DNA of 64,000 nucleotides, taken from assembly GCF_000954115.1 (NCBI RefSeq), contig NZ_CP010797.1, forward strand, positions 5,022,001-5,086,000. Reading direction: 5' to 3'. Below the pieces are notes generated by a model. That model was given only the letters and a program-made list of their open reading frames with translations. It ran no database searches and was not told the origin of the DNA. Each line of letters begins with the position of its first letter. Positions within the stretch are counted from its first letter, which is position 1. Source of the stretch: Rhodococcus sp. B7740. Lineage in GTDB: Bacteria; Actinomycetota; Actinomycetes; Mycobacteriales; Mycobacteriaceae. Position numbers and translations under genes: made by a program. Shown here one piece after another: positions 44,733 to 53,821 of the stretch.

Positions 44733-46502
44733 ATGTCGCCCGCGAAGTCATGGATGGAAATGCTGCTCGACGACGCGTCCGTCGATGAATTGGAAGCCCA
44801 TCGACGGGATCTTCCCGGAGCCGAGGCGCATGCGGCACTCCGGCTGCGCACTCTGCTCGATCAACGCAAACAACGCAGCACCGAACTCTCGGCGCTCAAC
44901 GACATCGCGGTGCGCCTGACGACTGTGCGTGACAATCGCATTCTGCTGCAGGAAGTGGTGGACCAGGCGCGCAGGCTGCTCGGCGTGGACCTGGCCTACA
45001 TGGGTTCGGTGTACGGCGACGAGTTCGTCATCGAGGTCACCAGTGGTGCCCTTACCCCGCAACTGGTGGGCATCAGGCTCACGCTGGACGAGGGGCTCGT
45101 CGGGCTGATCGTGCGCGGTGCCTCGCCGTCGTGGACACCCGACTATCAGAGCGAACCTGCATTTCGGCACATCACGGGAGCCGACAGTGCTGCGCGGTCG
45201 GAGAACATGCGCGGTCTGCTGGGCGTACCGCTTCGGGTCGGCGACCGCGTGATCGGCGCACTGTTCGCGTGCAAGCGGCAGGAGCGGGATTTCGCAGACA
45301 GTGAGATCGCTCTGCTGTCCGCACTGGCCGCGCACGCGGCCATCGCCATCGAGAACGTGCGAGCGATCGACACGCTCGAAACCCTCAACGCCGAATTATC
45401 GCTCCGTACAACGGAATTGGAGCAGACTCTGCAATGGGACCGCACGTTGACACAGGTCGTGCTCCGAGGAGGTGGTGTGCGGAGTCTGGTTCGGGAGGTG
45501 GCGTCGGCCACCGAACGTCCGGCGTATTTCGTGGGCGATGCCGCGTCCGTACCGGTTGCCCTGGAGGACAGAGCGGTCCAGATCGAAGCCCTGGTCGAAC
45601 GTTGCAGGGCGGGTGCCGATACTGCCGTCGGCGACGAGATCACTGCGCGCCGGGTGGTGGCTGCCGGTCGCTTCTTGGGGGTGTTGATCTCCGTCGGATT
45701 GGACGACGACCAGACCCGCCTACTTCTCGATCGAGCTGTGCCGGCCATCGCGCTGTCGCTGGCCGAGGAGCGCGCGGCCGCGGAATCCGCCCGCCGGGCG
45801 CAGGACGCATTCCTGCTCGATCTACTCCTCCATCCGACGTCGACGCCCGAGGACGAACGCAGGCAGTTCCACCGTGCCGGACTGACTCCGGACGTGACGT
45901 ATTGTGTGGCGGTCGCGCAGGGTAACGCGTCGAGAGCCGAGTTGGAAGCTCTCGCACTGCCCCCGGGATCGGTTGTAGCGGAGCAGGGTTCGAGAATCCT
46001 GTTGGTCGTTCCCGCTCGCGAGTCCGCTGCCGTTCGTCGCATGATCGTCACCCGGGCCACCGTGGGAATCTCCGAACCCGCGCGGGGAGCCGACGCGCTG
46101 GCGACGGCGTTCCGAGAAGCGCAACAGACCGCTGACGTGCTGACGACTCTCGGCAGAGACGGAGAAGTGTCCTCGGCGCGCGGCCTGGGGATCTATCGAA
46201 TCCTGCTGAGCCACATGGCCCGTGAGCACCTGGACGAACTCACCGAGGACAAGCTCGGGCCGTTGCTCGCCGAGCAGGACAAGCGCGGGGTCCCGCTGAT
46301 GGAGACCCTGTCGACGTATCTGGCTCACGGTCGCCACCATTCGGCCACCGCGTCGAGCTTGGGAGTGCACGTCAACACGCTCTACCAACGGCTCGACGCC
46401 ATCGACCGGCTGATCGGTACGCAGTGGCGTGACCCCGACGATGCGCTCGACCTTCAGGTGTTGATGCGCCTGCGCAGATCGGCCGATCTACTCGGTCTGT
46501 GA
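44733..46502 (+). CDS. PucR-family regulator with N-terminal GAF domain
   Basis: A 589-residue regulator. Residues ~50–205 form a GAF domain (LLQEVVDQARRLLGVDLAYMGSVYGDEF; LRVGDRVIGALFACKRQERDF; ALLSALAAHAAIAIENVRAI). A central region of the CdaR GGDEF-like type follows. The C-terminus is a PucR HTH (LMETLSTYLAHGRHHSATASSLGVHVNTLYQRLDAIDRLIG). Such proteins usually activate catabolic genes for purines, phthalates or organic acids. Its divergent neighbour, the GlcD-type oxidase, is the probable target. Its end overlaps the convergent SDR by 15 bp. Confidence 0.88.
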   Translation: MSPAKSWMEMLLDDASVDELEAHRRDLPGAEAHAALRLRTLLDQRKQRSTELSALNDIAVRLTTVRDNRILLQEVVDQARRLLGVDLAYMGSVYGDEFVIEVTSGALTPQLVGIRLTLDEGLVGLIVRGASPSWTPDYQSEPAFRHITGADSAARSENMRGLLGVPLRVGDRVIGALFACKRQERDFADSEIALLSALAAHAAIAIENVRAIDTLETLNAELSLRTTELEQTLQWDRTLTQVVLRGGGVRSLVREVASATERPAYFVGDAASVPVALEDRAVQIEALVERCRAGADTAVGDEITARRVVAAGRFLGVLISVGLDDDQTRLLLDRAVPAIALSLAEERAAAESARRAQDAFLLDLLLHPTSTPEDERRQFHRAGLTPDVTYCVAVAQGNASRAELEALALPPGSVVAEQGSRILLVVPARESAAVRRMIVTRATVGISEPARGADALATAFREAQQTADVLTTLGRDGEVSSARGLGIYRILLSHMAREHLDELTEDKLGPLLAEQDKRGVPLMETLSTYLAHGRHHSATASSLGVHVNTLYQRLDAIDRLIGTQWRDPDDALDLQVLMRLRRSADLLGL

Positions 46503-47477
46503 GCCACCGGCCGCGGGTTCGGTCTCGATCCCCGTCGCCTCGACCACGCTCGCCCACAGTGCATCTCGCACGCGAGGTGAATCTCCGCGCCACGAGGGGT
46601 AATGAGTCGGACGCGGGGCCCGGTCGTGCCAGAACGTGCCGGTGCTGGTCAAGGCCTGATCGGACCCGACGAGCCACACGATCGTGTCGGCCCCGTCGTG
46701 TGCGTTGCGCAGAATCGGCTTCATCACCGAACCGAACATCGGCATCGATCCGGTGACGCCGGGAGTGGCCGCCCAGCCCGGGTGCATGCTGTGCACCACC
46801 GGGTCGTCTTCGAGCGAAAAACGTTCCGCCAGTTGCTCCGTCACCACCACCTGCATGCGCTTGGTGCGGGCGTATGCGGTCATACCGGAGTACTTACCGT
46901 TCTCGTACTCGAAGTCCGAGTTCTGCAGCGGCACCGCATACATGCCGCCGCTCGAGACGAACACGACCCGCGATCCGGCGTCGAACAGCTCTCGCAGTCC
47001 CACGGTCAATGCGACCGGCCCGAGAACGTGGGTGGCGAAAGCGGATTCGTGCCCCTGCGCCGAGAGTTGCCGCTCGTCCGGCATGACCCCGGCGCAGTGC
47101 ACCAATGCGTGCACCGACGTGAGCTCGGATGCGAGAGCCGCGCTCAAGGCCGCCACGGAATCGAGATCGCTGATGTCACACTCGCGGACCACGAGGGAGG
47201 CGTCGGGCACCTCGGCTCGAATGGCCGCGGCCGCGGACTCCAGCCGATCGGCCGACCTGCCGACCAGGTGCACCCGTGCCCCCAACCTGGCCAGTTCCTT
47301 CGCGGTGGCTGCGCCCAATCCGGACGACGCGCCGGTCACCACCATGTCGATGGGGGCGGGGAACGGCGTCGGATCCGCGGCCCAGAATCGTCGACGCACC
47401 GTGGCACCGATGCGGGAGTATCCGGGAACGACTGCTCTGTCGAGGATCGTGTCCAATGTGCGGGTCAGCAATGACAT
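46488..47477 (-). CDS. SDR-family oxidoreductase (retinol-dehydrogenase/DHRS12-like)
   Basis: A 329-residue extended SDR. The cofactor site is VVTGASSGLGAATAKEL, with VGRSADRL after strand 2 indicating NADP(H). HCAG replaces the NNAG motif, and the catalytic tyrosine and lysine are in MTAYARTKRMQ (YxxxK) with SSGGM supplying the serine. HPGWAATPGV is the usual element after it. About 40 extra N-terminal residues precede the Rossmann fold, probably a membrane-associated or dimer segment. The substrate is unknown. It converges on the PucR gene with 15 bp overlap. Confidence 0.87.
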   Translation of the reverse strand: MSLLTRTLDTILDRAVVPGYSRIGATVRRRFWAADPTPFPAPIDMVVTGASSGLGAATAKELARLGARVHLVGRSADRLESAAAAIRAEVPDASLVVRECDISDLDSVAALSAALASELTSVHALVHCAGVMPDERQLSAQGHESAFATHVLGPVALTVGLRELFDAGSRVVFVSSGGMYAVPLQNSDFEYENGKYSGMTAYARTKRMQVVVTEQLAERFSLEDDPVVHSMHPGWAATPGVTGSMPMFGSVMKPILRNAHDGADTIVWLVGSDQALTSTGTFWHDRAPRPTHYPSWRGDSPRVRDALWASVVEATGIETEPAAGGSQTE

Positions 47478-47548
47478 GGCGCTGTGATACCCCGCGGTAA
47501 CCGGATGTATGCGCGTCCCCACGCCGGGGTCGATGCCAGAATGAGCCC

Positions 47549-49462
47549 ATGGTTCACCCCGCCGTCTCCGACGTCACCCGAGAGATCCTCGCCGAGCTTC
47601 CCGCCCACCGACGTGAGACCTTCGAGTTGCGTCTCGAGCAGTGGTTTCCCGATCTGCACGACGCGGTCACGGCCGTCTATCCCGATCCCGACGCGGTGGC
47701 GGCCACCCTGGTGGAGATCGCTGCGAGCGCCTACGCGGCCCGCCCCGAGGATCTGCACCGGCTCGATCAGCGTCGGCTGCTCGAACCGGATTGGTTCCAG
47801 CAGCCGGACATGTTCGGCTACGCCTGTTATGTCGATCGGTACGGACAGACGCTGCGTGGGGTGGGCGAGCGGCTCGACCATCTGACCGATCTGGGTGTCA
47901 CCTACCTGCATCTGATGCCGCTGCTGCAGCCGCGGCCCGGTGACAACGACGGCGGATACGCGGTGATGGACTACCGCGCGGTTCGCGAGGACCTCGGCAC
48001 CAACGAGGACCTGCGGGCGCTCGCGGAAACGCTGCGCGGACGCGGCATCAGTCTCGTTGTCGATCTGGTGCTCAATCACGTTGCCCGCGAGCACGAATGG
48101 GCCGAGAGGGCGCGCTCGGGCGATCCGAAGTATCGAGACTACTTTCTGATCTATCCCGATCGCACCACCCCGAACTCGTACGAGCGCACACTCCCCGAGG
48201 TGTTCCCGGACTTCGCGCCGGGCAGCTTCACCTTCGACGACACACTCGGCGAGTGGGTGTGGACGACGTTCAACGAATGGCAGTGGGATCTGAACTGGGC
48301 CAATCCCGCTGTGCTGCAGGAGTTCGCAAGCATCGTGCTGCACCTGGCCAATCTCGGGGTCGAAGTGCTGCGCCTCGACGCGATCGCATTTCTGTGGAAG
48401 CGACTCGGCACCAACTGCCAGAACCAGCCCGAGGTGCATGCGGTCACTCAGGCCCTGCGAGCCACCGCCCGACTGGCGGCTCCGGCCACGCTGTTCAAGG
48501 CCGAGGCCATTGTCGGTCCCCGCGATCTGCTGCCGTACCTGGGTCAGGGCCGGCACACCGGACGGGTCTCGGACATCGCGTACCACAACTCGCTGATGGT
48601 CCAGGTGTGGTCGATGTTGGCAACGGGCAGTACATCATTGGCGCGGCATGCCCTTGCATCGTTGCCGCCCACGCCACCCAGCGGCACCTGGGTGACGTAC
48701 GTTCGCTGCCACGACGACATCGGTTGGGCCGTCGACGACGGCGACGCGGCGTCCCTGGGACTCTCGGGCGCAGGGCATCGCCACTTTCTGGCCGACTGGT
48801 ACTCGGGCGAATTCGACGGCTCCTGGGCCGAAGGCCTGGTGTTCCAGTACAACCCGGACACCGGTGACCGTCGGATCAGCGGCACCGCAGCCGCGCTGAC
48901 CGGACTGGGGGAGTCCCGCCTGGATCCCGACGGCGCGTTCGGTCGAATCTTTCTCGCACACGCCATCATTGCCGGATGGGGCGGAATCCCGGTCGTGTGG
49001 AGCGGCGACGAGCTCGGCTCCCCGGGAGATCCGAACTGGGCCGACGAACCGGCCCATGCCGAGGACAACAGGTGGGTGCATCGGCCGCGCGTGACCGATG
49101 CCGATCGGGCCGGCCGATTCGAGCGGGGGAGTGACGCACAACGGGTGTTCGACGGAATCGCTCGCATCGCGAAGGTGCGCGCCGGCCTGCCGATGTTGCA
49201 CGCCGAAGCGCCGGTGGACGTGCAGAGCGAGTCGGACGACGGTCTGCTCGTGGTGCGCAGGCGGCATCCGAGCGGCACCCTCGTCGCCCTCTACAACGTC
49301 ACCGCCGAACACCGCTCGTTTCCGCACGCGCAGCTGATCGAACTCGGAATTCCGGCGCCGGTCGAGGTTCTCTCGCAGCACGATCTGCAGGTCGACGACA
49401 CCGGCTCGGTGTGGTTGCCGCCCTATGCGGCGTGGTGGATCGTCGACAACCCGCTGCGTTAG
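47549..49462 (+). CDS. Amylosucrase-like GH13 glycoside hydrolase/transglucosidase
   Basis: A 637-residue GH13 enzyme matching amylosucrase in length and layout: a helical N-domain (residues 1–90) and then the (β/α)8 barrel. The catalytic nucleophile is D277 (VLRLDAIAF), the acid/base E319 (LFKAEAIVG) and the transition-state Asp D389 in RCHDDIGWA. DLVLNHVAREHEWA is conserved region I. Amylosucrase uses sucrose to build α-1,4-glucan and releases fructose. Sucrose-hydrolase or sucrose-isomerase relatives cannot be ruled out. There is no signal peptide, so it is cytoplasmic. No sucrose importer or fructokinase is seen in the window. Confidence 0.85.
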   Translation: MVHPAVSDVTREILAELPAHRRETFELRLEQWFPDLHDAVTAVYPDPDAVAATLVEIAASAYAARPEDLHRLDQRRLLEPDWFQQPDMFGYACYVDRYGQTLRGVGERLDHLTDLGVTYLHLMPLLQPRPGDNDGGYAVMDYRAVREDLGTNEDLRALAETLRGRGISLVVDLVLNHVAREHEWAERARSGDPKYRDYFLIYPDRTTPNSYERTLPEVFPDFAPGSFTFDDTLGEWVWTTFNEWQWDLNWANPAVLQEFASIVLHLANLGVEVLRLDAIAFLWKRLGTNCQNQPEVHAVTQALRATARLAAPATLFKAEAIVGPRDLLPYLGQGRHTGRVSDIAYHNSLMVQVWSMLATGSTSLARHALASLPPTPPSGTWVTYVRCHDDIGWAVDDGDAASLGLSGAGHRHFLADWYSGEFDGSWAEGLVFQYNPDTGDRRISGTAAALTGLGESRLDPDGAFGRIFLAHAIIAGWGGIPVVWSGDELGSPGDPNWADEPAHAEDNRWVHRPRVTDADRAGRFERGSDAQRVFDGIARIAKVRAGLPMLHAEAPVDVQSESDDGLLVVRRRHPSGTLVALYNVTAEHRSFPHAQLIELGIPAPVEVLSQHDLQVDDTGSVWLPPYAAWWIVDNPLR

Positions 49463-49530
49463 AGGAGGCGGTGCCGTGACCGGCCTGTTACCCTGCCCCG
49501 GGACGGTCGGTAGATACGAACAAGGGGACA

Positions 49531-50493
49531 ATGTCGATGCTGCATGCTCGGATACGAAGTCTGGTGCTCGCTGTGGTGGCCGTGTTGGTGGCCACGATGG
49601 CAACGGTGCTGATGGGGACCGGTGTGGCGAAGGCCGATTCCGAGCTCGTCTACGTCTATTCGCCGTCGATGGACAAGAACATTCCGATCAAGGTGCTCAA
49701 AGCCGCCGGTGGGGGACCCGCGCCGACGCTCTATCTGCTCGACGGGCTGCGCGCACCCGAGGACAACAGCGGCTGGCTCATCGAGACCGACGTCGAGAGC
49801 TTCTTCGCCGACAAGCACGTCAATGTGGTCATCCCGTTCGGCGGCGGCGGCACCTTCTACTCCGACTGGCAGCGCGACGATCCCAAGCTCGGGCGGGTGA
49901 AGTGGGAAACCTTCCTCACCCAGGAGCTGCCGCCGTTCATGGCGGACCGGTTCGGTAGCGACAACGTGAACAACGCCGTGGCCGGACTGTCGATGAGCGG
50001 AACCTCGGCGCTGAACCTGGCCGCGCACCACCCCGACTTCTACAAGGCGGTCGCGTCGTTCAGCGGCTACCCGACCGCCAGCAGTCCCGGATTCGCCCAG
50101 GGCATCGCCGTCGCCGTCGGCGAGATGGGCGGCAACGCGCGCAACATGTGGGGCACCTGGCCGTCCGCGGAGTGGATCCGCAACGACCCGTCCCTCAACG
50201 TCGGTGCTCTGCGCAACACGGCGGTCTTCGTCTCCTCGGGTAGTGGTTCGCCGGCCACGGACCCGGTCTTCAACCCGGCCAGCAGCAGCTTCGACCCCGT
50301 CAGGTTCGCGCAGATGGTGCCGCTCGAAACGGCTGCAGGGATGAGCAGCCGGGCATTCGTTCCGTTGTTGCAGGCCGCGGGCGGGCGACCAAACGTCAAG
50401 ATCACCGGTACCGGTGTGCACTGGTGGAACCATTGGGAGCAGCATCTGCACGAGGCGTGGTTCGAGACGATCGCCCCTGCCGTCGGCGGCTGA
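49531..50493 (+). CDS. Secreted antigen-85-like mycolyltransferase/esterase
   Basis: A 320-residue exported α/β-hydrolase. Residues 1–36 form a signal peptide (SLVLAVVAVLVATMATVLM, cleavage after VAKA). The nucleophile is S154 in GLSMSGTSAL, as in antigen 85 GLSMA. The catalytic His is in GTGVHWWNHWEQHLHEAW, matching Ag85 HSWPYW. The LLDGLRAPEDNSGW loop is also characteristic. It probably moves mycolic acids to trehalose or arabinogalactan in the cell envelope. Divergence from true Ag85 leaves esterase activity open. AAGGGGA lies upstream of ATG 49531. Confidence 0.87.
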   Translation: MSMLHARIRSLVLAVVAVLVATMATVLMGTGVAKADSELVYVYSPSMDKNIPIKVLKAAGGGPAPTLYLLDGLRAPEDNSGWLIETDVESFFADKHVNVVIPFGGGGTFYSDWQRDDPKLGRVKWETFLTQELPPFMADRFGSDNVNNAVAGLSMSGTSALNLAAHHPDFYKAVASFSGYPTASSPGFAQGIAVAVGEMGGNARNMWGTWPSAEWIRNDPSLNVGALRNTAVFVSSGSGSPATDPVFNPASSSFDPVRFAQMVPLETAAGMSSRAFVPLLQAAGGRPNVKITGTGVHWWNHWEQHLHEAWFETIAPAVGG

Positions 50494-50510
50494 GCGTTAG
50501 TCTGTTCGCC

Positions 50511-50870
50511 ATGACACCACCGAGGATCACCGTCGACTACACGGTGCTCGACTGCCCGGACCCGGCTGCGCTCGGCCGCTTCTACAGCACCATCCTCGGC
50601 TGGGAACAGTCTCGTGACGACGGCGATTGGGTGGTGATCGACGGTCCGGGTGATCTGCGGTTGGCATTTCAGAAGGCATCGGACTTCGTCCCCATCGACT
50701 GGCCCAGCGAGGGCATCAAGATTCACCTCGATCTGGTGGTGGACGACATGGAGCAGGCCAGGGACTTCGTCGTCGACTCCGGGGCCGAACTCATCGACCA
50801 CGCGCAACCCTCGTTCTGGGTGTTCCGCGATCCGGCCGGGCACATCTTCTGCCTGTGCAAGAGGGACTGA
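50511..50870 (+). CDS. VOC-family (glyoxalase-like) protein
   Basis: A 119-residue protein of the vicinal-oxygen-chelate fold: YTVLDCPDPAALGRFYSTILGWE at the N-terminus, IHLDLVVDDMEQARDFVVDSGAEL in the second repeat and a C-terminal VFRDPAGHIFCLCKRD. The last matches the Glyoxalase-6-like subgroup. Metal ligands cannot be assigned with certainty, and the function may be isomerase, dioxygenase or resistance protein. It is 17 bp after the Ag85-like gene and 6 bp before the SRPBCC gene, so the three may be one transcript. Confidence 0.82.
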   Translation: MTPPRITVDYTVLDCPDPAALGRFYSTILGWEQSRDDGDWVVIDGPGDLRLAFQKASDFVPIDWPSEGIKIHLDLVVDDMEQARDFVVDSGAELIDHAQPSFWVFRDPAGHIFCLCKRD

Positions 50871-50876
50871 CCCGCA

Positions 50877-51350
50877 ATGACCGGTGAAGCCGTACCCGTC
50901 CTGGTCGAACGCTCCGCCGTGGTTCGGGCCGACGCCGCAACCGTCCACGCACTGATCGACGACTTTCATCAGTGGGTGAAATGGTCGCCCTACGAGGGAG
51001 TCGATCCGGACCTGAAGCGCACCTACAGCGGTCCCGACGCCGGAGTGGGTGCTTCGTACTCGTGGTCGGGTAACCGCAAGGCAGGCGTGGGGACGATGAC
51101 CATCACCGAGTCGATTCCCGAAGAACGAATCGTGCTCGACCTCGCGTTCACCAAGCCGTTCAAAAATCGGAACGTCACGGCATTCCTGCTCGAGCCCGTC
51201 GCCGACGGGACCCGAGTGACCTGGCGAATGTCAGGGAAGCAGAGCAAGCTGTTCGCTCTGATCGGAAAAGTGTTCTCGATGGACAAGCTGGTCGGGCCGG
51301 ACTTCGACAAGGGTCTCAGGCAGCTCGCTGCTGTGGCAGAGAAGTCCTGA
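50877..51350 (+). CDS. SRPBCC-family (START-like) protein
   Basis: A 157-residue protein of the SRPBCC/polyketide-cyclase-like fold. It begins VERSAVVRADAATVHALIDDFHQWVKWSPYEG, the family's typical ‘xWxxWSP’ opening, continues with GASYSWSGNRKAGVGTMTI, and ends in the amphipathic helix GLRQLAAVAEKS. Members bind hydrophobic ligands, and nothing indicates a particular one. The last 35 bp overlap the convergent PE-PPE-type hydrolase gene. Confidence 0.82.
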   Translation: MTGEAVPVLVERSAVVRADAATVHALIDDFHQWVKWSPYEGVDPDLKRTYSGPDAGVGASYSWSGNRKAGVGTMTITESIPEERIVLDLAFTKPFKNRNVTAFLLEPVADGTRVTWRMSGKQSKLFALIGKVFSMDKLVGPDFDKGLRQLAAVAEKS

Positions 51351-52197
51351 GCAGCTCCTCGCGCCGATCCGCTTGCCCGCCCAACCAGCGCGCGAGAACC
51401 TGACATCCTGTCGAGTCGCCCTCGTACGGCTCGCGTGCGTACGCGATGTGTCGCCCGCCGCCGGGATTGGCCCATTCGAATCGGTGCCAGCGCAACGACT
51501 GCGGTAGATAACCGGACACCTCGACGGCCGCGGTGCGGAGGCGTCGAACATCCTTCGCCCACTGCGAGGGTCGAAGGCGGGTTCGGGTCGCGTTCTGAAA
51601 GCTGTTGCTGCGCAACAGACTCCACAGCTCGCGTAGCCAGATTTTCGGGGTCCGGAACGACATCCATCGGGTGAGGTCCGCTATGTCACGGATCAGACTG
51701 TCGTCGCTGGCGTTGCAGATCATGTCGGACTTCAGACCGATCCACTCGACCGGAATCGATTCGGGCAGAGCCGGACCCGCACCGGCAACGCCACGTCCGG
51801 TGCATCCGTCGACGGCACCTACCGGCTGCTGAGGATCCGATATCAGACCAGCGGCAACGATGCGGCTGCCGTCGATCGTTCCAGCGTGGACCAGGCCGAG
51901 CACCTCGCGTACGACGGTCGCGCCCTGGGAGTACCCGATCAGGGCGATCGGTCCGCTGGTGCCCTCGATGGCGCGGCGCAGGCGTCTGACGCCGATGTCT
52001 GCGCTGTGTCGAAAACACAGTCCGCCGAATGCGACCGGACCGTACGACGCCGGATAGCCGACCCACCGGCCGACGAACCGGTCGTCGAGCTCACCGACGA
52101 CGCAGGCCAGCAGGCCCGTCACCCGCGTTCGGTGGTCGGACGGATGTGATTCTCCGGTACCTCCGACGGCGAGTACGGTGACCTTCTGCTGGCTCAT
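51316..52197 (-). CDS. PE-PPE/cutinase-like α/β-hydrolase
   Basis: A 293-residue protein. The start VTVLAVGGTGESHP and the VGYPASYGP segment match the PE-PPE (cutinase-like) serine-esterase domain of mycobacteria. The nucleophile elbow is IGYSQGATV (GxSxG), and HRFEWANPGGGRHIAYAREPY near the end probably holds the catalytic His. No signal peptide is visible, so it is unusual for a cutinase-like protein to be exported by Sec. The substrate is unknown; acyl esters are likely. It is convergent with the SRPBCC gene with 35 bp overlap. Confidence 0.75.
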   Translation of the reverse strand: MSQQKVTVLAVGGTGESHPSDHRTRVTGLLACVVGELDDRFVGRWVGYPASYGPVAFGGLCFRHSADIGVRRLRRAIEGTSGPIALIGYSQGATVVREVLGLVHAGTIDGSRIVAAGLISDPQQPVGAVDGCTGRGVAGAGPALPESIPVEWIGLKSDMICNASDDSLIRDIADLTRWMSFRTPKIWLRELWSLLRSNSFQNATRTRLRPSQWAKDVRRLRTAAVEVSGYLPQSLRWHRFEWANPGGGRHIAYAREPYEGDSTGCQVLARWLGGQADRREELLRTSLPQQRAA

Positions 52198-52272
52198 GAC
52201 TGTCAGTCTGGTGGGAGAACCTGAGCCCGACGCCCGACAAATGCTGAGAACTGTCTGGCAGTTCGGTCCCGG

Positions 52273-53640
52273 TCAGGCCAGAGCCGCGCGTACGTCCGCG
52301 AGAGCGTCGCGAAGGAGTGCCTCGTAGAGATCCGGGTCGGGTACGGCCGCGCTGTTGGAGGTGATGCCGACGGTGACGGTATCGCCGATGCCGTGCACTC
52401 CGTGGGTCAGGCTCATGGCGGGGGACAGGGCCGGGAAACCGGCGGTGAATCGGACGGAGCCGCCGCCGAACGTGAGGTCTGCGGCACCGCGCGAGACGCT
52501 GGAGACGACGGTGTTCCCGGTGACGGACGGAGGGACTGCGGTCGGATCGAACTGCGCGACGCCCCATTCGGCCAGAAATGCAGGCACGTGTGCTTCGACG
52601 GCGTCCTGTGACGCGCGGGCGGCCTCCGACAATGGATGGTTCGCGCGAGCACGACGCGCGGCCAGATCGGCCGATACGAGTCGACTGCGAGTGCGGATGT
52701 CGGGCTCGTCGGTGAACAGTCCGACACCGACGTTGCCGAAATTGTTTCGCGCGTCGGCTCGTGTGTCTCTCGCCAGCGTGACCTCGGCGGCCAGGTCTTG
52801 TCCGTCGCCGAGAAGCCCTTGCAGTGCAATCGACACTGCGGTCAATACGAAAGTGGTGACGGTGGTGCCGGCGGACTGCAGGTCGGATTTCGGAAGCACG
52901 ATGGTGCGTACCGACGTCCGGCCGGCGGGCGGCACGTCCAGGACGGTCGGCGCGCGCGAGTGTGCGGGCGGAGGGATCTCACCCGAGTCGGTGCCTCGTC
53001 CGAGGCTCAGCGCGTCGCGTCGGGCACGGACGCCGCCGCGAACCATCTGTGCCAGTCGAAGCGGGACGGTCGCAGCGGCAACGATGGTGGATGCCTGCTC
53101 GAACACCGCGGGATGCTCCGCCCGCGCGGAGGCCGGTGGAAGTGGGTGCGTACCGAACAGGTCGCGGGCAGTGCGAGCGGCCAGTGTTCCGTCGGCTGCC
53201 GCGTGCGAAAGCTGGAGCACGGCAACGACGGCCGCGCCGCCGGGAGCGTCGGCGATGTTCGGATACAGGTGCAGGTTCCACACGGACACTCGGGGATCGA
53301 CCTGACGGGCGAACGATGCCGCGATCGCGTCGAGGCACTCCGGCCAGGTGCGCGGCGCTCGGTGGACGGAGATGGTGTCGGGGCGCGGGCCCGCCTCGGT
53401 CCAGCGGGGATAGTCGAGACCGAATGCGACGTCGGTGATGCGTCGACGCAGAACCTCGATGCGCCCGCTGCGCTCGTGCAGTCGTGGCACTTCGGCGTCG
53501 AGGCCCTCGGATCCGTTGTCGAAGCAGTACAGCAGAAACTGGTCGCTCGGAATTTTCGACGCCATCCAGTACGCGCGCGCATCGGCCGGATGCAGGCGCG
53601 TCGATCGGGGGCGGCGGTTGTCGGCTCGAGCGCGGGGCAC
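52273..53640 (-). CDS. WS/DGAT-like acyltransferase-fold protein
   Basis: A 455-residue protein with the wax-ester-synthase/diacylglycerol-acyltransferase architecture. The N-domain carries LQLSHAAADGTLAA, a form of the HHxxxDG site in which the first His is Ser and the second, catalytic His is kept. The C-terminal DUF1298-like part has GNTVVSSVSRGAADLTFGG and SPAMSLTHGVHGIGDTVTVGITS. Relatives make triacylglycerol or wax esters from acyl-CoA. Activity here is uncertain. GTG 53640 is taken as start. It is followed by the PE-PPE hydrolase 75 bp downstream on the same strand. Confidence 0.72.
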   Translation of the reverse strand: MPRARADNRRPRSTRLHPADARAYWMASKIPSDQFLLYCFDNGSEGLDAEVPRLHERSGRIEVLRRRITDVAFGLDYPRWTEAGPRPDTISVHRAPRTWPECLDAIAASFARQVDPRVSVWNLHLYPNIADAPGGAAVVAVLQLSHAAADGTLAARTARDLFGTHPLPPASARAEHPAVFEQASTIVAAATVPLRLAQMVRGGVRARRDALSLGRGTDSGEIPPPAHSRAPTVLDVPPAGRTSVRTIVLPKSDLQSAGTTVTTFVLTAVSIALQGLLGDGQDLAAEVTLARDTRADARNNFGNVGVGLFTDEPDIRTRSRLVSADLAARRARANHPLSEAARASQDAVEAHVPAFLAEWGVAQFDPTAVPPSVTGNTVVSSVSRGAADLTFGGGSVRFTAGFPALSPAMSLTHGVHGIGDTVTVGITSNSAAVPDPDLYEALLRDALADVRAALA

Positions 53641-53821
53641 ACGATGAGCCTATGCGGCACACTGCGAACCGAGATTTTACGTACTGATCGGTCCCGTTCT
53701 GTGATCTGTCACCAGGACGGGCCGAGGACTTCTTCGGTTGCCTGGAGGTCTACCGGGGCCATCGGCGCTAGCCTGGTCCAATGCATCGACCAGCACTGTG
53801 GCCGCGACACCGTGGCACCCC

